NCBI GenBank assembly: GCA_037157565.1
Contig: JAZHRO010000073.1
Coordinates: 97,752,001-97,816,000, forward strand
Source of the DNA: Thalassia testudinum
Lineage: Eukaryota; Streptophyta; Magnoliopsida; Alismatales; Hydrocharitaceae
Direction: 5' to 3'
DNA length: 64,000 nucleotides
In this document: positions 1 through 10,558 of the stretch, piece by piece
Layout of the letters: every line of letters begins with the position of its first letter
Numbering within the stretch: position 1 is the first letter of the stretch
Notes under the pieces: generated by a model
What the model was told of the DNA's origin: nothing
The model's database searches: none
What the model saw: only the letters and a program-made list of their open reading frames with translations
Made by a program: the position numbers and the translations under genes

Positions 1-583
1 GATTTCTTTAGGAATGTGCTCCTCAAATCTTCCCAGGTTAGGATTGGTCTACCATCGTTCTCAACCAATGAGCAACTCTGTTTTTCAAGGAGAATGGGAA
101 CATTTTCATCATCAGGGTACCCTCATTCATGTTTCTAGGGCCAAAGGTCCTTCCTATGTGTAGCAGCTCTTCAAGGTGATGGAAGGGGTCATCTGACTCA
201 CGACCATGGAACTGGGGAATTAAATTGATAATCTGAGGTTTGAGTTCAAAATCTTCCCCATCCTAAGGTACCCTAACAAAGGGTTCAGGTTGGGCATTAG
301 AAGGGTTATAAAAGTCACGGAGAGGCTGATCTGCCCTTCCATTTTGGTCTCGAGTAATGGCCTGCACTATGACCTCCATTTGTCAGTCATGATGCTGGCC
401 CCGCTTAGTGATCTGCCTTTGTAAGAGGGTCATAGGATCCAGATTCTCCTCTTCAATCTCTTCTTCCTCGTGGTGACTAGCCATTGCAAAGGGTTCAGAT
501 TTAGATCCTGGACAAATAGGTCTTCTAGGATTTCTTTCTAATAATGGTAGCAAATCATGATTTTGAGATATTCTACCTTGCAT
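1..583 (-). pseudogene. Athila-type gag fragment (element E), runs off left edge
   Basis: This is the N-terminal part of a Ty3/gypsy capsid (gag) gene. It starts at the Met codon ending at 583 and reads leftwards out of the window. An acidic stretch (EEEEIEEEN) is followed by a stop near 380. The same frame then continues with LRDFYNPSNAQPEPFV, another stop, ELKPQIINLIPQFHG and DPFHHLEEL. The PxFHG...DP.xHLEEL pattern is the usual opening of Athila-type retrotransposon gag and recurs in elements B and C of this window. At least two in-frame stops make it non-functional. The matching PBS and LTR lie to the right, as expected for a minus-strand element. Protease and pol would lie outside the window. 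The family call is firm; nothing can be said about the rest of the element. Confidence 0.8.
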
Positions 584-1995
584 GCATCAGAAGAATGTTT
601 GTAGATGAGAAGAAGACAAATGAGAGAAACCCTGCCCTTTAAATGCAAGCAATCAAATTGGTCCTTATACTGTTAACTCTAAATAGACCTGATCTTGGCT
701 CCCCAAAACACGATTGGGTTAGATCAACCCTTGAATTACTTTGCTGGCTAGAAGGGCAGGACACCTTAGGACACCCCGCATGGCTGGACACCACTAAGGG
801 TTAACGCGATTACCGCACTGACCTTTCTTGTCACCAATGGGTCCAAGTAGATAAGGCCTTGACCTTAACCCAATCTAGTTTCAAGTCCCCAAGTCTATTA
901 GTCCTGCCTAGAGCACGTCTACTCAAGTTTAGGCTTGGGTTTGATTGTGCTTTTGGAATATGATGGGTGTTAGGAGGTGTTTGCCCTTAAAATTTGTTTT
1001 GAAATGTGTGAAGTGCTCAAGCAAAAGGGTTCACAAGCAATTTCTTATGATGAAGTAAATTTTAATATTCGAATGCTTGTGTTAATGCATTGTAAGGTTC
1101 ACTTGAGATAATATCTTCAATCAAGGTTCTGATGAGATACACAAGAGTTTTGCAAATCCCAATTGTTGGATAAATTTCATTTAAATATGGAAATGCAGGT
1201 GTGCTCTACCCTTTACATGAAACCCTAAGCATAGTTAGTTCTAGATGATTCTTTTAAGTCCAAAAATAAGATGAATGGTGCGACCCAAGAAATACAATGA
1301 ATTGGTCCTATTGCACCACTAACTAGGCACTCATAAAATATTTTTCATAATTTTTAATGCACGTTGTTTATTTTTCTGATTTAAAGTGTACTGGGGGTTT
1401 TGTAGTCTATTTTGACCCCCAGTTCATGATTAGATAATTTTTGCAACCAAACGTGCAAGAAATATCTTTTTCAGATTTTTCCTAAATTATTGTTTAACTC
1501 GTAAACTTAGTGCCACAAATTTCATGTCAATCGGAGTTGTATAAAAATTTTTATGATATTTTAAACTCTGAAAAATCAGGAATAGTAACCAAATCGATAA
1601 TAGATCAGTGCGTGAATTTTTAAAATTTTTCTATAACTCCAATTTGCGCAAAATTTTGATACGTTGTTCCTGACTTGAAGACTCAAGTCCATTAAAACTT
1701 GAAAATTCTTGAATGTGTGAATCTTCAGAATTGAATTTTTAAGATAAGACTTTATTTCAACTTGAAAATCAAGAGAGATTTTTTTTTCAATAAGCAAATA
1801 AATTCTAACTAATCCTAAGGTTCAAGCAAATCCTAAATCTAACTAATCTAAAGTACGGGTACTTACCTGAGGTTCGATCCCATTATTTCTCTGTTGTCAT
1901 GTCCGATTCAGATTTCCTTGCTTCTTGAAATCAACAGAAAAATAAGTTAGAGATCTCAGATAAGCACCTGAAAAGCTTCAAAAATTTCTGTTGCC
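584..1995 (-). other. Untranslated leader of element E
   Basis: This stretch lies between the PBS at 1996-2013 and the gag start at 583, so on the minus strand it is the 5' leader of element E. It is AT-rich, has no long reading frame and shows no recognisable domain. A leader of about 1.4 kb before gag also occurs in elements B and C here. I see no inserted element in it. Confidence 0.6.
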
Positions 1996-2013
1996 TCCCC
2001 AGCAACGATGCCA
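1996..2013 (-). promoter_or_regulatory. Primer binding site of element E (tRNA-Asp type)
   Basis: On the minus strand this reads TGGCATCGTTGCTGGGGA. It differs at two positions from TGGCGCCGTTGCCGGGGA, which pairs with the 3' end of plant tRNA-Asp and is the usual Athila primer site. It fixes the inner edge of the E 5' LTR just to its right. Confidence 0.8.
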
Positions 2014-2015
2014 AC

Positions 2016-3600
2016 TTATTTAGCACGTAAATCACATTTTCAAAAGATGATTTAGTTGTAGTTTAGTGCAAAAACACGTTGACAAATAAATTTATAAAAT
2101 CTGGTGAGTACTGGGTCATTTGCAAGGAGGCATCACAATTTACTCAGAAGCTTTTCAATAGAACTTGCTTTAAACAAATATTTATATATGTATATATGTA
2201 TAGGAATCAGATGTATAATCAAAATTGTATTGCATTCAAAAACAGTCTTTTTTGAAATAAAGATTTCTATGCTAAAAGTAGAGACAGATAAATAGCAGAT
2301 AGATAGAAAGAGAGAGAGATAGAGAGAAGAAGGCAGAAGATGACATCGCTTGTAGGATGCTTATGCGAGATGCGACAGCACCTCAGATCCAGAGCGTCGA
2401 GACGAAGGTTGAAGAGGAGTTGCAAAGGGAGAGCTTGGTTTGGAGGAAGGTGGAAGAGAGATGTCTGGAGTTGATATGAAGTTGATGATCCATCCAAGGG
2501 GCCTTTGGCCTTCTTTTATAGTTTTTATGGAGGGAAAAAGGGTATTTTGGCCCTTCATCTCATGCAACAACCTTAGGCCAATCAGATCCATCAATCGGAA
2601 GTTCAACGACCCTAATTTGGCCTCAAAATATCCTCACATGCGCCCTCTACGCTCGGATTCACCCTCGTGCTGACACGTGGCAGCTTCTGGATGCTTGGAT
2701 CATGATCCAACGCTCACTACTCACGCTTTCCTCTTCTGTGCGTGCTTGCCTCGTTCTTCCCTTGCGCCTAATGCCCGCACCGAGTCTCGGCCATCCGATC
2801 TCACGATCGGATAGCTTAAAAGAGCTACAGCATCCCTTTTGTTTTTCACGCGTGTGCGTCACCACGCACGTCATCGCCTGATGTCATCTAGCATGCCATG
2901 CTGTTACATCTGCACCGCCCGATGGCCATCCAACAGATGGATTCCATCCACATCTACGCCTTCGCTGATTTCTCACTCAAGGCGGTCTAAACGCGCACCT
3001 TCTGATTTAGTGCAAGCGAATGAGCCAACGCGCTACGTGTGAGTTTTGTTACGGTTTCCTCTTTGCGTCTATTTGTCCTTAGCCATTGGATGGAGATCCA
3101 ATAGCTAAGGTTTCTTCTTTCCTTATTGAGGCTCTCCTGAAGCAACGATGTGGCCACGTTGTGGCCATTGGATGATGATCCAACGGCCCATAATGTACGA
3201 GGAATGGCCTTCAGAGATGGAGTGGTGATGAGGGGGCAGTTGTGATGGCGCCACGTGTTGCCATCATGGCCATCCATCTTCTTGTCCTTGTATTTGGTGA
3301 TGTAGACCTCCGATTGAGTTGATTTTTACACCGTTAGACTGCAATCGTTGATTCGGATCCATCCGTGAGGTTAGATTATTCATCTAAGGCTTGGATCCTT
3401 GTCCTTTGGGTCCATGATCTCCATTCTTTTATAGACTACACATGATGCTCTGATTGTCTGATCGAGATGATTTCAGAAGCATTGGACTCCAGCCGTCATT
3501 ATGATTAGATCTGTCCAATCTAATCTGTCATCCACAGCTTCGAGCCATCTGTGATTAAAATCATCTCTCGTTAGTACATAAAATGATGAATTTATCTATG
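2016..3600 (-). repeat. 5' LTR of element E (right boundary approximate)
   Basis: This is the sequence upstream of the E primer site. The expected TG at the inner edge is not clear, so the exact start is uncertain by a few bases. A minus-strand TATAAAA at 2514-2520 separates a U3 part (about 2520-3600) from a transcribed U5 part rich in purine runs (GAGAGA near 2305-2330). The U3 holds several short palindromes built on ATTGGAT/ATCCAAT. The outer end is not defined because no second LTR or TSD is in the window. It must lie before the CACTA coding relic that begins near 3730. Confidence 0.5.
2514..2520 (-). promoter_or_regulatory. TATA box of the E LTR
   Basis: TATAAAA on the minus strand, about 500 bp upstream of the LTR/PBS junction. 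It is followed by a pyrimidine-rich transcribed leader (CATCTCTCTTCCACC), the normal layout of a plant LTR promoter. Confidence 0.5.
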
Positions 3601-3729
3601 CAGCTAATCAAACTAACCTTTATGCAAATTACAATGCCTATGAATGCATTATTTCTAAGTTATGCTAGAATCTAGCTTAATTTATGTGATTTAGGTTGCA
3701 TGATTGCTGTGCAATCAGTATATCCCCAG

Positions 3730-5239
3730 TTCATGTGGACCCCTTAGCAATGGGCACAAGTTTTGGTAAGAACTCTTATACTTTTAAGAAGTAAATTACT
3801 TGTATATCTTAAAGTTTATTATAAATTCAAAATTATATAATGAATATTATTAATGTTTATGTAGGTAAATTAAGAAGAGGACAGGGGAAGACAAAGAATC
3901 TAGACCTCCAGCGTGTCCCTAAGGGTCTGAGAATAACAACCAGGCTTAGAACCACAGGGGAGGCGGAGAATTACCTAAGCTTCATCAGTCGAGTGCGCAT
4001 AATGGTTAAGTCCATTGTGCCCATTTGCTACTTTGACTAAAGGAAGGTGCCCACAGAGCTGAAGAGGCAGCTCCTTCGACAGTTGGAGGTAATTTCTTTT
4101 ATCTTAATTATTTCTTTTATAATTTTATCTTAAAATTATTATCAAGTAAGATTGACATATTTTTTCCTTAGAAAAATGTAGGCAAATTAAGATTAGGGTG
4201 ACGACCCCAATGCCTTCTAATATATTCTTAAGCACATCACAAAATCCATAAAAATTGGAGGATGGAGACCAAGAGAAATGTAACAATTTTTAAATATTTA
4301 CATATTTATATTGTATATAATTTCATATATTATTTCTAATAATTTATACTTGGTATTTAGTTTTTCTCGAATTGCAGTTTACCCGAGGAGGCAATGGAGA
4401 ATTATCCTCCTAATGTCATGCCTGAAGATTGGAAGAAGGCATGTGAGCATTGGCTAGATCCTAAGACAGAGGTTAGTAAATGATTAAAAATGATTCTATT
4501 AATTTCATATATCTTAATTTCATAAAAAATATTATTGTGTCGAAGAAAAAATAAGGCCAATAGGGCTAAAGCTCCACCACAGATCCATTATTTGGGTCGA
4601 AGGAGCATCAAGACGGTTAGAAACCGTTACGTAAGTATTATAACTACTTCACAGTTAAATATTGCTTAATTTTAAAATTATCTTAATATAATTGCATCAT
4701 TTTCATATTTTCAGTCCGCTACACATGATGTGATGGGAATGAGTAGGATGGATATATCTACGAGGACACTCATAGTAAGGCTACAGCTGAGGGTGCTTGT
4801 AAGTGAATTCATGAGTCATACAAGGAGAGACCCGTAAATTTTCTAAACTAAAAAATTTATAACTTTGTATGTATATATTATAATAATAGTTTTTAATACA
4901 TTTAGGAGCAAATGGTACACTTAATACATCCCCTCACTAACGAGACCTCTAATAGCGTCCAGCAACCTCTGGATTTAGAGGAGGCATTTAGGAAACTGAT
5001 GCCATCAGGTCACGATGGTTTCATTCATAGTGCGGGGAGGGCACAGACCTTGTCTAACTAGTATGGGAGGAAAGGTGCCGTCTCATCTAGTATCGTTGAT
5101 TAGTTGCATCAAAAGATCGACACACTATAGAGACAAGAAGAGAAGAGGGAGAAGAGAGAGGCAGAGAGGGATAAAAAGATGAATGCCATGGATGAGAAGC
5201 TTTAGACGCTTCTATCCATTCTACTCAAAAAGTGACAAT
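3730..5239 (+). pseudogene. CACTA (En/Spm-like) transposase_24-type relic, 5' part
   Basis: Plus-strand coding blocks separated by AT-rich introns. One exon opens after an acceptor-like TTATGTAG near 3864 with RRGQGKTKNLDLQRVPKG, and then RKVPTELKRQLLRQLE. A later one has NKANRAKAPPQIHYLGRRS near 4550. A third has LDLEEAFRKLMPSG and an acidic or basic coiled region (EKREKREAERDKK) near 4970-5200. This order matches plant transposase (Ptta/En/Spm, Transposase_24) proteins, the small second protein of CACTA elements, which bind element ends. Stops occur in several exons. Copia element D interrupts the last exon at 5239, and the remainder lies at 9608-9711. Exon borders are my estimate. Confidence 0.6.
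5235..5239 (+). repeat. Left TSD of element D (ACAAT)
   Basis: Five bases ACAAT directly before the LTR. The matching copy after the 3' LTR at 9603-9607 is ACAGT, one substitution away. Confidence 0.65.
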
Positions 5240-6484
5240 TGTTGGAACCTTGTTCCACATCTTATTTTGGTGTTAACAAAATTATTATGGATTAATGTTT
5301 GCATTAAGTGTTTTTCAAATTTAGGTGAAGGAGCAAGGAAAATAAGAAATGATGGAGGCATGATCACATCATGGAGGATGACAAGGAAGAGTCGAGGAGA
5401 AAAAGATCGTCTTCGACTTTAGTTTCTTTAGTTTAAATTTTATTTTTATAGATTGTATATACCTCTTAACAAAGAATCATAACTTAGATCATAAAATTAA
5501 TTAGAGATAAATTAGGATTTATATTGCGAACATTTTCAAAGTACGTAATGAATTAAATCACTTAAAATAGGTACTTGTTAACCTACAAGTATCGGTACTA
5601 AAGTTTAGTACTGGTATATGCGAGTTACAGGCTTGGGTTTTGTCAAGAAACAAACCTGTACCCTGCAAGTACCGGTACTGGAGGTAACGAGTATCGGTAC
5701 TAATGATCAGTACTGGTAGAAGTGGATTACAGATTTGTGTTAAGAGTTTGAAACCCAAATCTGGAAGCAACGAGTACCGATACAGGTACCTTAGTACTGG
5801 TACCAGGTAGCCATTGGCTTAAAATTGAATTGCTAGAAAATTAATTCCAACAATGTGAACGTTGGGAATTAATTCCCAACGTCTAGTAGACAAGTATCCT
5901 AGGTCATAAACTCTATAAAATGACCCTAGGACTCTTTGTTTGCACACAAGAAATACAAGAAAAGAGAAGAGAAAATCCTAGAGCTATAATTCATATTTTC
6001 CACCACATATTCAAGAAAAGAAATCGTGTTTGCTGCTTTTCGTCGTGCTACGCTTTTGCAAACACTTCAACAATACATTTTTCTATGCATCTACAAAGTG
6101 AATCACGTTCTTTTTAGGCTCTCAAATCAGTAATATTATTCTATATATTGTTGAGAGGCTTAGGAACTTAGTTGTAAGATTAGTCTTTCTTACATCTGTA
6201 CTTCTTTTGTATTTGAGCATTTGCTCGTTGGTTGTAACAAACCCATTTTTTGTACTTGGGTTGAGGTAACCCGTTAATTACCTCGGTTAGTAAATTGATT
6301 CTCTCGGGGTTGAGAGAATCAGGTTAAAAACCCTAAGCTGGGAGGCTTAGGTAGTGGAGTACCCAAGGGAGGGGAACCACTATACATCTTGTGCATTTTC
6401 TGTGGTTTGATTATTTATGCAAATTGTCTTGTTATTACTAATTTTGTTCTTAAGTTTTTGTGCTCATATTCCATCGATCCAACA
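5240..6484 (+). repeat. 5' LTR of element D
   Basis: Starts TGTTGGAACC and ends GATCCAACA. The U3 holds a cluster of palindromes of the type GTACCGGTAC (about 5570-5810). TATAAAA sits at 5914-5920 and is flanked by an inverted TCCTAGGTCAT / ATGACCCTAGGA. It carries an extra U3 stretch near 5580-5635 that the 3' LTR lacks. Confidence 0.9.
5914..5920 (+). promoter_or_regulatory. TATA box of the D 5' LTR
   Basis: TATAAAA in the loop between the inverted arms TCCTAGGTCAT (about 5898-5908) and ATGACCCTAGGA. Transcription would start about 30 bp downstream. Confidence 0.6.
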
Positions 6485-6486
6485 AG

Positions 6487-6498
6487 TGGTATCAGAGC
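6487..6498 (+). promoter_or_regulatory. Primer binding site of element D (initiator tRNA-Met)
   Basis: TGGTATCAGAGC two bases after the LTR end. It is the standard plant copia primer site, complementary to the 3' end of initiator tRNA-Met. Confidence 0.92.
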
Positions 6499-6532
6499 GA
6501 GTTGCTAAAAGAAGTAACAATTCTCTTTCACC

Positions 6533-8191
6533 ATGGCATCTCCAATCAAGCACACCGAAGGATAGTCATCCACACGTCCTCCCTTCTTTGATGGGACTGA
6601 CTATGGATACTAGAAAAGGAGGATGCAAATCTTCCTCAAGGCCATGGATGAGAACTCATGAATGCTTATCCAAGAGAAGTACATGGATCCAGAGCTACAG
6701 GAAGGTGTTGTCTGGACTACAGAATAAAAGAAAAGGATCGTGGGAAATGCGAAAGCGATGAACGCACTCTATTGTGCGTTGTCAAGGGAAGAGTTTAACC
6801 GTATCTCTGCATGTGAGTCTGCATACGAGATATGGAACACATTGCAAGTCACCTATGAAGGTACAAGTAAGGTTAAAGAAACACATATTTCTATTCTAAC
6901 AGAAAGCTATTAGTGTTTCAGGATGCAGAAAGGTGAAACAATCGACGGGATGTAGACAAGATTTGGAGAGATTGTGAACCTCATGAAGAATCTTGGAATC
7001 AAGCTGAAAGAAGAGCAGCTTGTAAGAAAGGTTTTAAGATCACTTACAAGTGATTGGTCTCCAAAGACCACAGCCATCCAAGAGGCAAAAGACCTTTTTA
7101 CTCTCTCCTTGGATGATCTAATTGGAAGTCTCATGGCATATGAAGTCCAATTGGAGAATATGAAGAAGAACGACGAGAAGGCGACAAGCAAGAAGAAGAG
7201 CATTTCTTTTAGAGCAATCAAGGAGGACTCGGATTCAAGCACCTCGGAATCTGAAGATGAAGAGCTGAAGATACTCACAAGAAAGTTCCAGAAATTTCTT
7301 CAAAAGCAAGGTAAGAAAGTGAATAAAATTTCATCTGATATTGTTTGCTATGAATGCAAGAGAAAGGGTTACCTACGAAAGGATTTCCCCGTAAACAAGA
7401 AGGAGGACAATAGGAAAGAAATAAAGGAGCTCAAGAAGAAGAAGAAAAAGAAAGTGTTTAAAGTGACATGGGATGATAGCGACTCCGACATAGACACCGA
7501 CTCCAGCGAATCGGAATCCGAAGACAAGGTCGCACATCTTTGCTTAGTGGCAACTTCAGAAGATACGGACAATGAGGTAAATTCTGATTTTTCATTTGAA
7601 GAATTATTAGAAGCATATGAAGAGCTATATCATAAAGCTAGGTCATTTAAAAAAGAAAATAAGGTTTTAAAGAATAATTACCAAACATTAGAATTAGAAA
7701 AGTCATGTTTAGAAATAGAATTAGAAATGTCAAAAGAGACTAACTCACAATTGCATGCAAAATTAGTAGAACTAGAGGACATTTATGAACATTTTGAGGG
7801 AACTTTAAATAATTTAAAAACAACAACTAGGTTAAATATAGAATTTTGTGATGATCTAAAAGCAAGGTTTAAAATTAGAAAGAATACACAAAATCAATCA
7901 CATGCACCTAGGCATGCATGGATATATCAAAAGGCTAAAAATCCCAAGAATTATTGATCTAATACTAAAAAGGTCTATAAATCTCAGGATTTGAAAGCTG
8001 TTGACTCTAAAGGACCCAAAAGAAAATGGGTACCTAGAAAAAATATTTGTTTTGCAGGAATAGATCAAAGAGATCAGTAGGTGTTCAAGGCACACAATGG
8101 AACATTTCAACCTTTCTATAGGTTGAATGAAGACCAAGAACAATGGCCTAATGGAGCTTGGTACCCACATTCATCATTTTACTATTGGTAA
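6533..8191 (+). pseudogene. Copia-type gag (UBN2-like) with long C-terminal extension
   Basis: One uninterrupted frame of 553 codons from ATG 6533 to TAA 8191, with no frameshift but eight in-frame stops (6563, then further ones before 6974, and near 7955 and 8078). Residues 15-230 are the copia gag (UBN2) domain: PPFFDGTDYGY, ALSREEFNRI, LVRKVLRSL and AIQEAKDL. After an acidic Ser/Asp segment comes a zinc knuckle, CYECKRKGYLRKDF, in which the His and last Cys of the CX2CX4HX4C pattern have become Tyr and Phe. A Lys-rich run and a second Asp/Ser run follow. Then comes a predicted coiled coil of about 120 residues (EELYHKARSFKKENKVLKN) and a tail with KRKWVPRK. Gag forms the virus-like particle around the RNA. 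This copy is dead: both the stops and the lost knuckle residues show it. Confidence 0.85.
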
Positions 8192-8377
8192 ACTTAATGG
8201 TATAATATTTCTTCATTTTTTTGTGATTGACAAAAAGGGAGAGAAAGATATTTGGCAAATAGTAATATTTTTAGGGGGAGCTTATATTAAGGGGGAGGAT
8301 TAAAATGAAAATTTTTCCTTCATATAACATTGTTAAATTTTTTAATTATCTATTTGTAATATAGTTTTATCAACACC

Positions 8378-8390
8378 AAAAAGGGAGAGA
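8378..8390 (+). promoter_or_regulatory. Polypurine tract of element D
   Basis: AAAAAGGGAGAGA immediately before the 3' LTR (8392), in the position used to prime plus-strand DNA synthesis. Other G-rich runs (TTAGGGGGAG, TTAAGGGGGAGG) lie 80-130 bp upstream. Confidence 0.75.
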
Positions 8391-8391
8391 T

Positions 8392-9602
8392 TGTTGGAAC
8401 CTTGTTCCATATCTTATTTTGGTGTTAACAAAATTATTATGCATTAATGTTTGCATTAAGTGTTTTTCAAATTTAGGTAAAGGAGCAAGGCAAACAAGAA
8501 ATGATGGAGGCATGATCACGTCATGGAGGATGATAAGGAAGAGTCGAGGAGAAGAAGATCATCTTCGACTTTAGTTTCTTTAGTTTAGATTTTATTTTTA
8601 TAAATTGTATATGCCTCTTAACAAAGAATCATAACTTAGACCGTAAAATCAATTAGAGATAAATTAGGATTTATATTACGAACATTTTCAAAGTACGTAA
8701 TGAATTAAATCACTTAAAAAAGGTACTTGTTAGCGTTTTGTCAAGAAACAAACCTGTACCTCGCAAGTACCGGTACTCATGATCAGTACCGGTACTGGAG
8801 GTAACGAGTACCAGTACTAATGATCAATACCAGTACAAGTGGGTTACAGATTTATGTTAAGAGTTTGAAACCTAAATCTGGAAGCAACGAGTACTGATAC
8901 AGGTACTTTAGTACCGGTACCAGGTAGCCATTGGCTCAAAACTGAAAGGCTAGAAAATTAATTCCAACAATGTGAACGTTGGGAATTAATTCCCAATGTC
9001 TAGTAGACGAGTATCCTAGGTCCTAAACTCTATAAAATGACCTTAGGAGTCTTTGTTTGCACACAAGAAATACAAGAAAAAAGAAAACAAAATCCTAGAG
9101 CTATAATTCATATTTTCCACCACATATTCAAGAAAAGAAATCGTGTTTGTTGCTTTTCGTCGTGCTATGCTTTTGCAAACACTTCAACGACACATTTTTC
9201 TACACATCTACGAAACGAATCGCATTCTTTCTAGGCTCTCAAATCGGTAATATTATTCTATATATTGTTGAGAGGCTTAGGAACTTAGTTGTAAGATTAG
9301 TCTTTCTTACACCTGTACTTCTTTTGTATTTGAGCATTTGCTCGTCGGGTTGTAACAAACCCATTTTTTGTACTTGGGTTGAGGTAACCCGTTAATTACC
9401 TTGGTTAGTAAATTGATTCTCTCGGGGTTAAGAGAATCGGGTTAAAAACCCTAAGTTGGGAGGCTTAGGTAGTGGAGTACCTAAGAGAGGGGAACCACTT
9501 TACATCTTGTACATTTTCTATGATTTGATTATTTGTGCAAATTATCTTGTTATTACTGATTTTGTTCTTAAGTTTTTGTGCGCATATTCCATCGATCCAA
9601 CA
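8392..9602 (+). repeat. 3' LTR of element D
   Basis: Same termini as the 5' LTR (TGTTGGAACC...ATCCAACA), with TATAAAA at 9031-9037. Relative to the 5' LTR it lacks one palindrome-bearing segment and has an extra CATGATCAGTACCGGTACT unit, so the palindrome array changes copy number between the two LTRs. Confidence 0.9.
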
Positions 9603-9607
9603 ACAGT

Positions 9608-9711
9608 TAGAGCATCCATCTTCATCAGATCCCAGTATCTATAGACGAGACGACGATGATGACATGGGCGGTGCAGGTGGAGCTGGTGGTATCGGGGCAG
9701 CAACATTTTGA
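9608..9711 (+). pseudogene. CACTA transposase relic, C-terminal end
   Basis: This is the continuation of the exon broken at 5239. The frame after the D insertion reads QLEHPSSSDPSIY, then RRDDDDDMGGAGGAGGIGAA and a TGA at 9709-9711. Asp-rich and Gly-rich tails are common at the end of plant Ptta/En/Spm-type transposase proteins. Nothing else in it is diagnostic. Its identity rests on continuity with the 5' part. Confidence 0.55.
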
Positions 9712-10403
9712 TTTTTATCTAATTTCTTTTGTTATATAATTCATGTTATGCCCCTTTTTATGTAAATATTTCATTTTCAAACTTTTTATGTATTAGACTT
9801 TATATTTATGAAATATAAACTTCTCTTCATTTTCATTAGTTATTTTTGTATAAAAGTAGGTCTTTTAAGCAGCTTTAGTAGGTAATCCCCATCATTTTAA
9901 AACGTAAAAAGAAAATCCCTACATTTGTTGTCAATTTTGGAAAGAAGCGATGGCATTAAAATTTAACGTAGGTCGCAAATATTATACATTTATCATTGCT
10001 TTTTTGAATAAGCAATAGAAAATAAGTGACGACAAAAATCTTTTTACTGTCGTTTATAGGAGAAGTGACGATAAAAATATTTTTACTATTCTTATATAAG
10101 CGACAGTGTAGTTGTTTAAATGACGGTGAAACTTAAGAAATGGTGCATAAAGGTGGGAAAAAGTGACATACAAGTCGTTGCTTCTTTTATAAGCGACGAC
10201 AAATATAATTTTCATTGATTTTAAAACGACGTCGAAATATCCAATCCATCCGGTGGTCGAACAATATTTCGTTGTTGGATGTGCCCTTTAACCAATGAGA
10301 AAACGAAATAGTGACGCTAATAATGGCGTCGCTTAATGGCATCGATTATATAGGCTTTGCGGTCGGTTTCCAACCGATGACAAAGGTAGAGTATGCTGTA
10401 GTG
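9712..10403 (+). mobile_element. 3' untranslated and subterminal region of the CACTA element
   Basis: After the transposase stop, an AT-rich stretch passes into a region with repeated short motifs in both orientations (GTGACGA, AGCGACAG, GCGACGAC, GACGGTGAA), typical of CACTA subterminal repeats to which transposase binds. The region ends TATGCTGTAGTG at 10403. TAGTG is the complement of the diagnostic CACTA terminus. The 5' CACTA end was not found; element E or the window edge may have removed it. Confidence 0.5.
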
Positions 10404-10558
10404 AGGAAGACAACGATGCTGAAAATGACAATGAGGGTTATATACCCGACATGAGAAGTGTATGTGATCGATCCCTTATTGTGAGTAGGTCTATTCACCT
10501 AGATTGTGACGATCTTGAGAGAGCAAGAAGAAGGGTTGTACGGGAAAAATCGTCATGA
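10403..10558 (+). other. Short acidic coding-like stretch after the CACTA end
   Basis: A 52-codon open stretch, EEDNDAENDNEGYIPDM then RSIHLDCDDLERARRR, ending at TGA 10556-10558. It lies directly after the putative CACTA terminus. Codon-like composition and alternating acidic and basic blocks suggest an exon fragment of a gene or element into which the CACTA inserted. I do not recognise it. Confidence 0.25.

Larger units (their letters stand above)
5240..9602 (+). mobile_element. Element D: gag-only Ty1/copia LTR retrotransposon
   Basis: A 4.36-kb element with LTRs of 1245 and 1211 bp. Both begin TGTTGGAACC and end ATCCAACA. It has a PBS for initiator Met tRNA, a single gag-like reading frame, and a purine-rich tract before the 3' LTR. 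The interior is only 1.9 kb and has no protease, integrase, RT or RNase H, so it cannot move alone and would need a complete copia element. It inserted into the last exon of the CACTA transposase relic. By eye the LTRs are mostly identical apart from a few indels in the U3, so the insertion is not ancient, yet gag carries eight in-frame stops. Confidence 0.9.
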
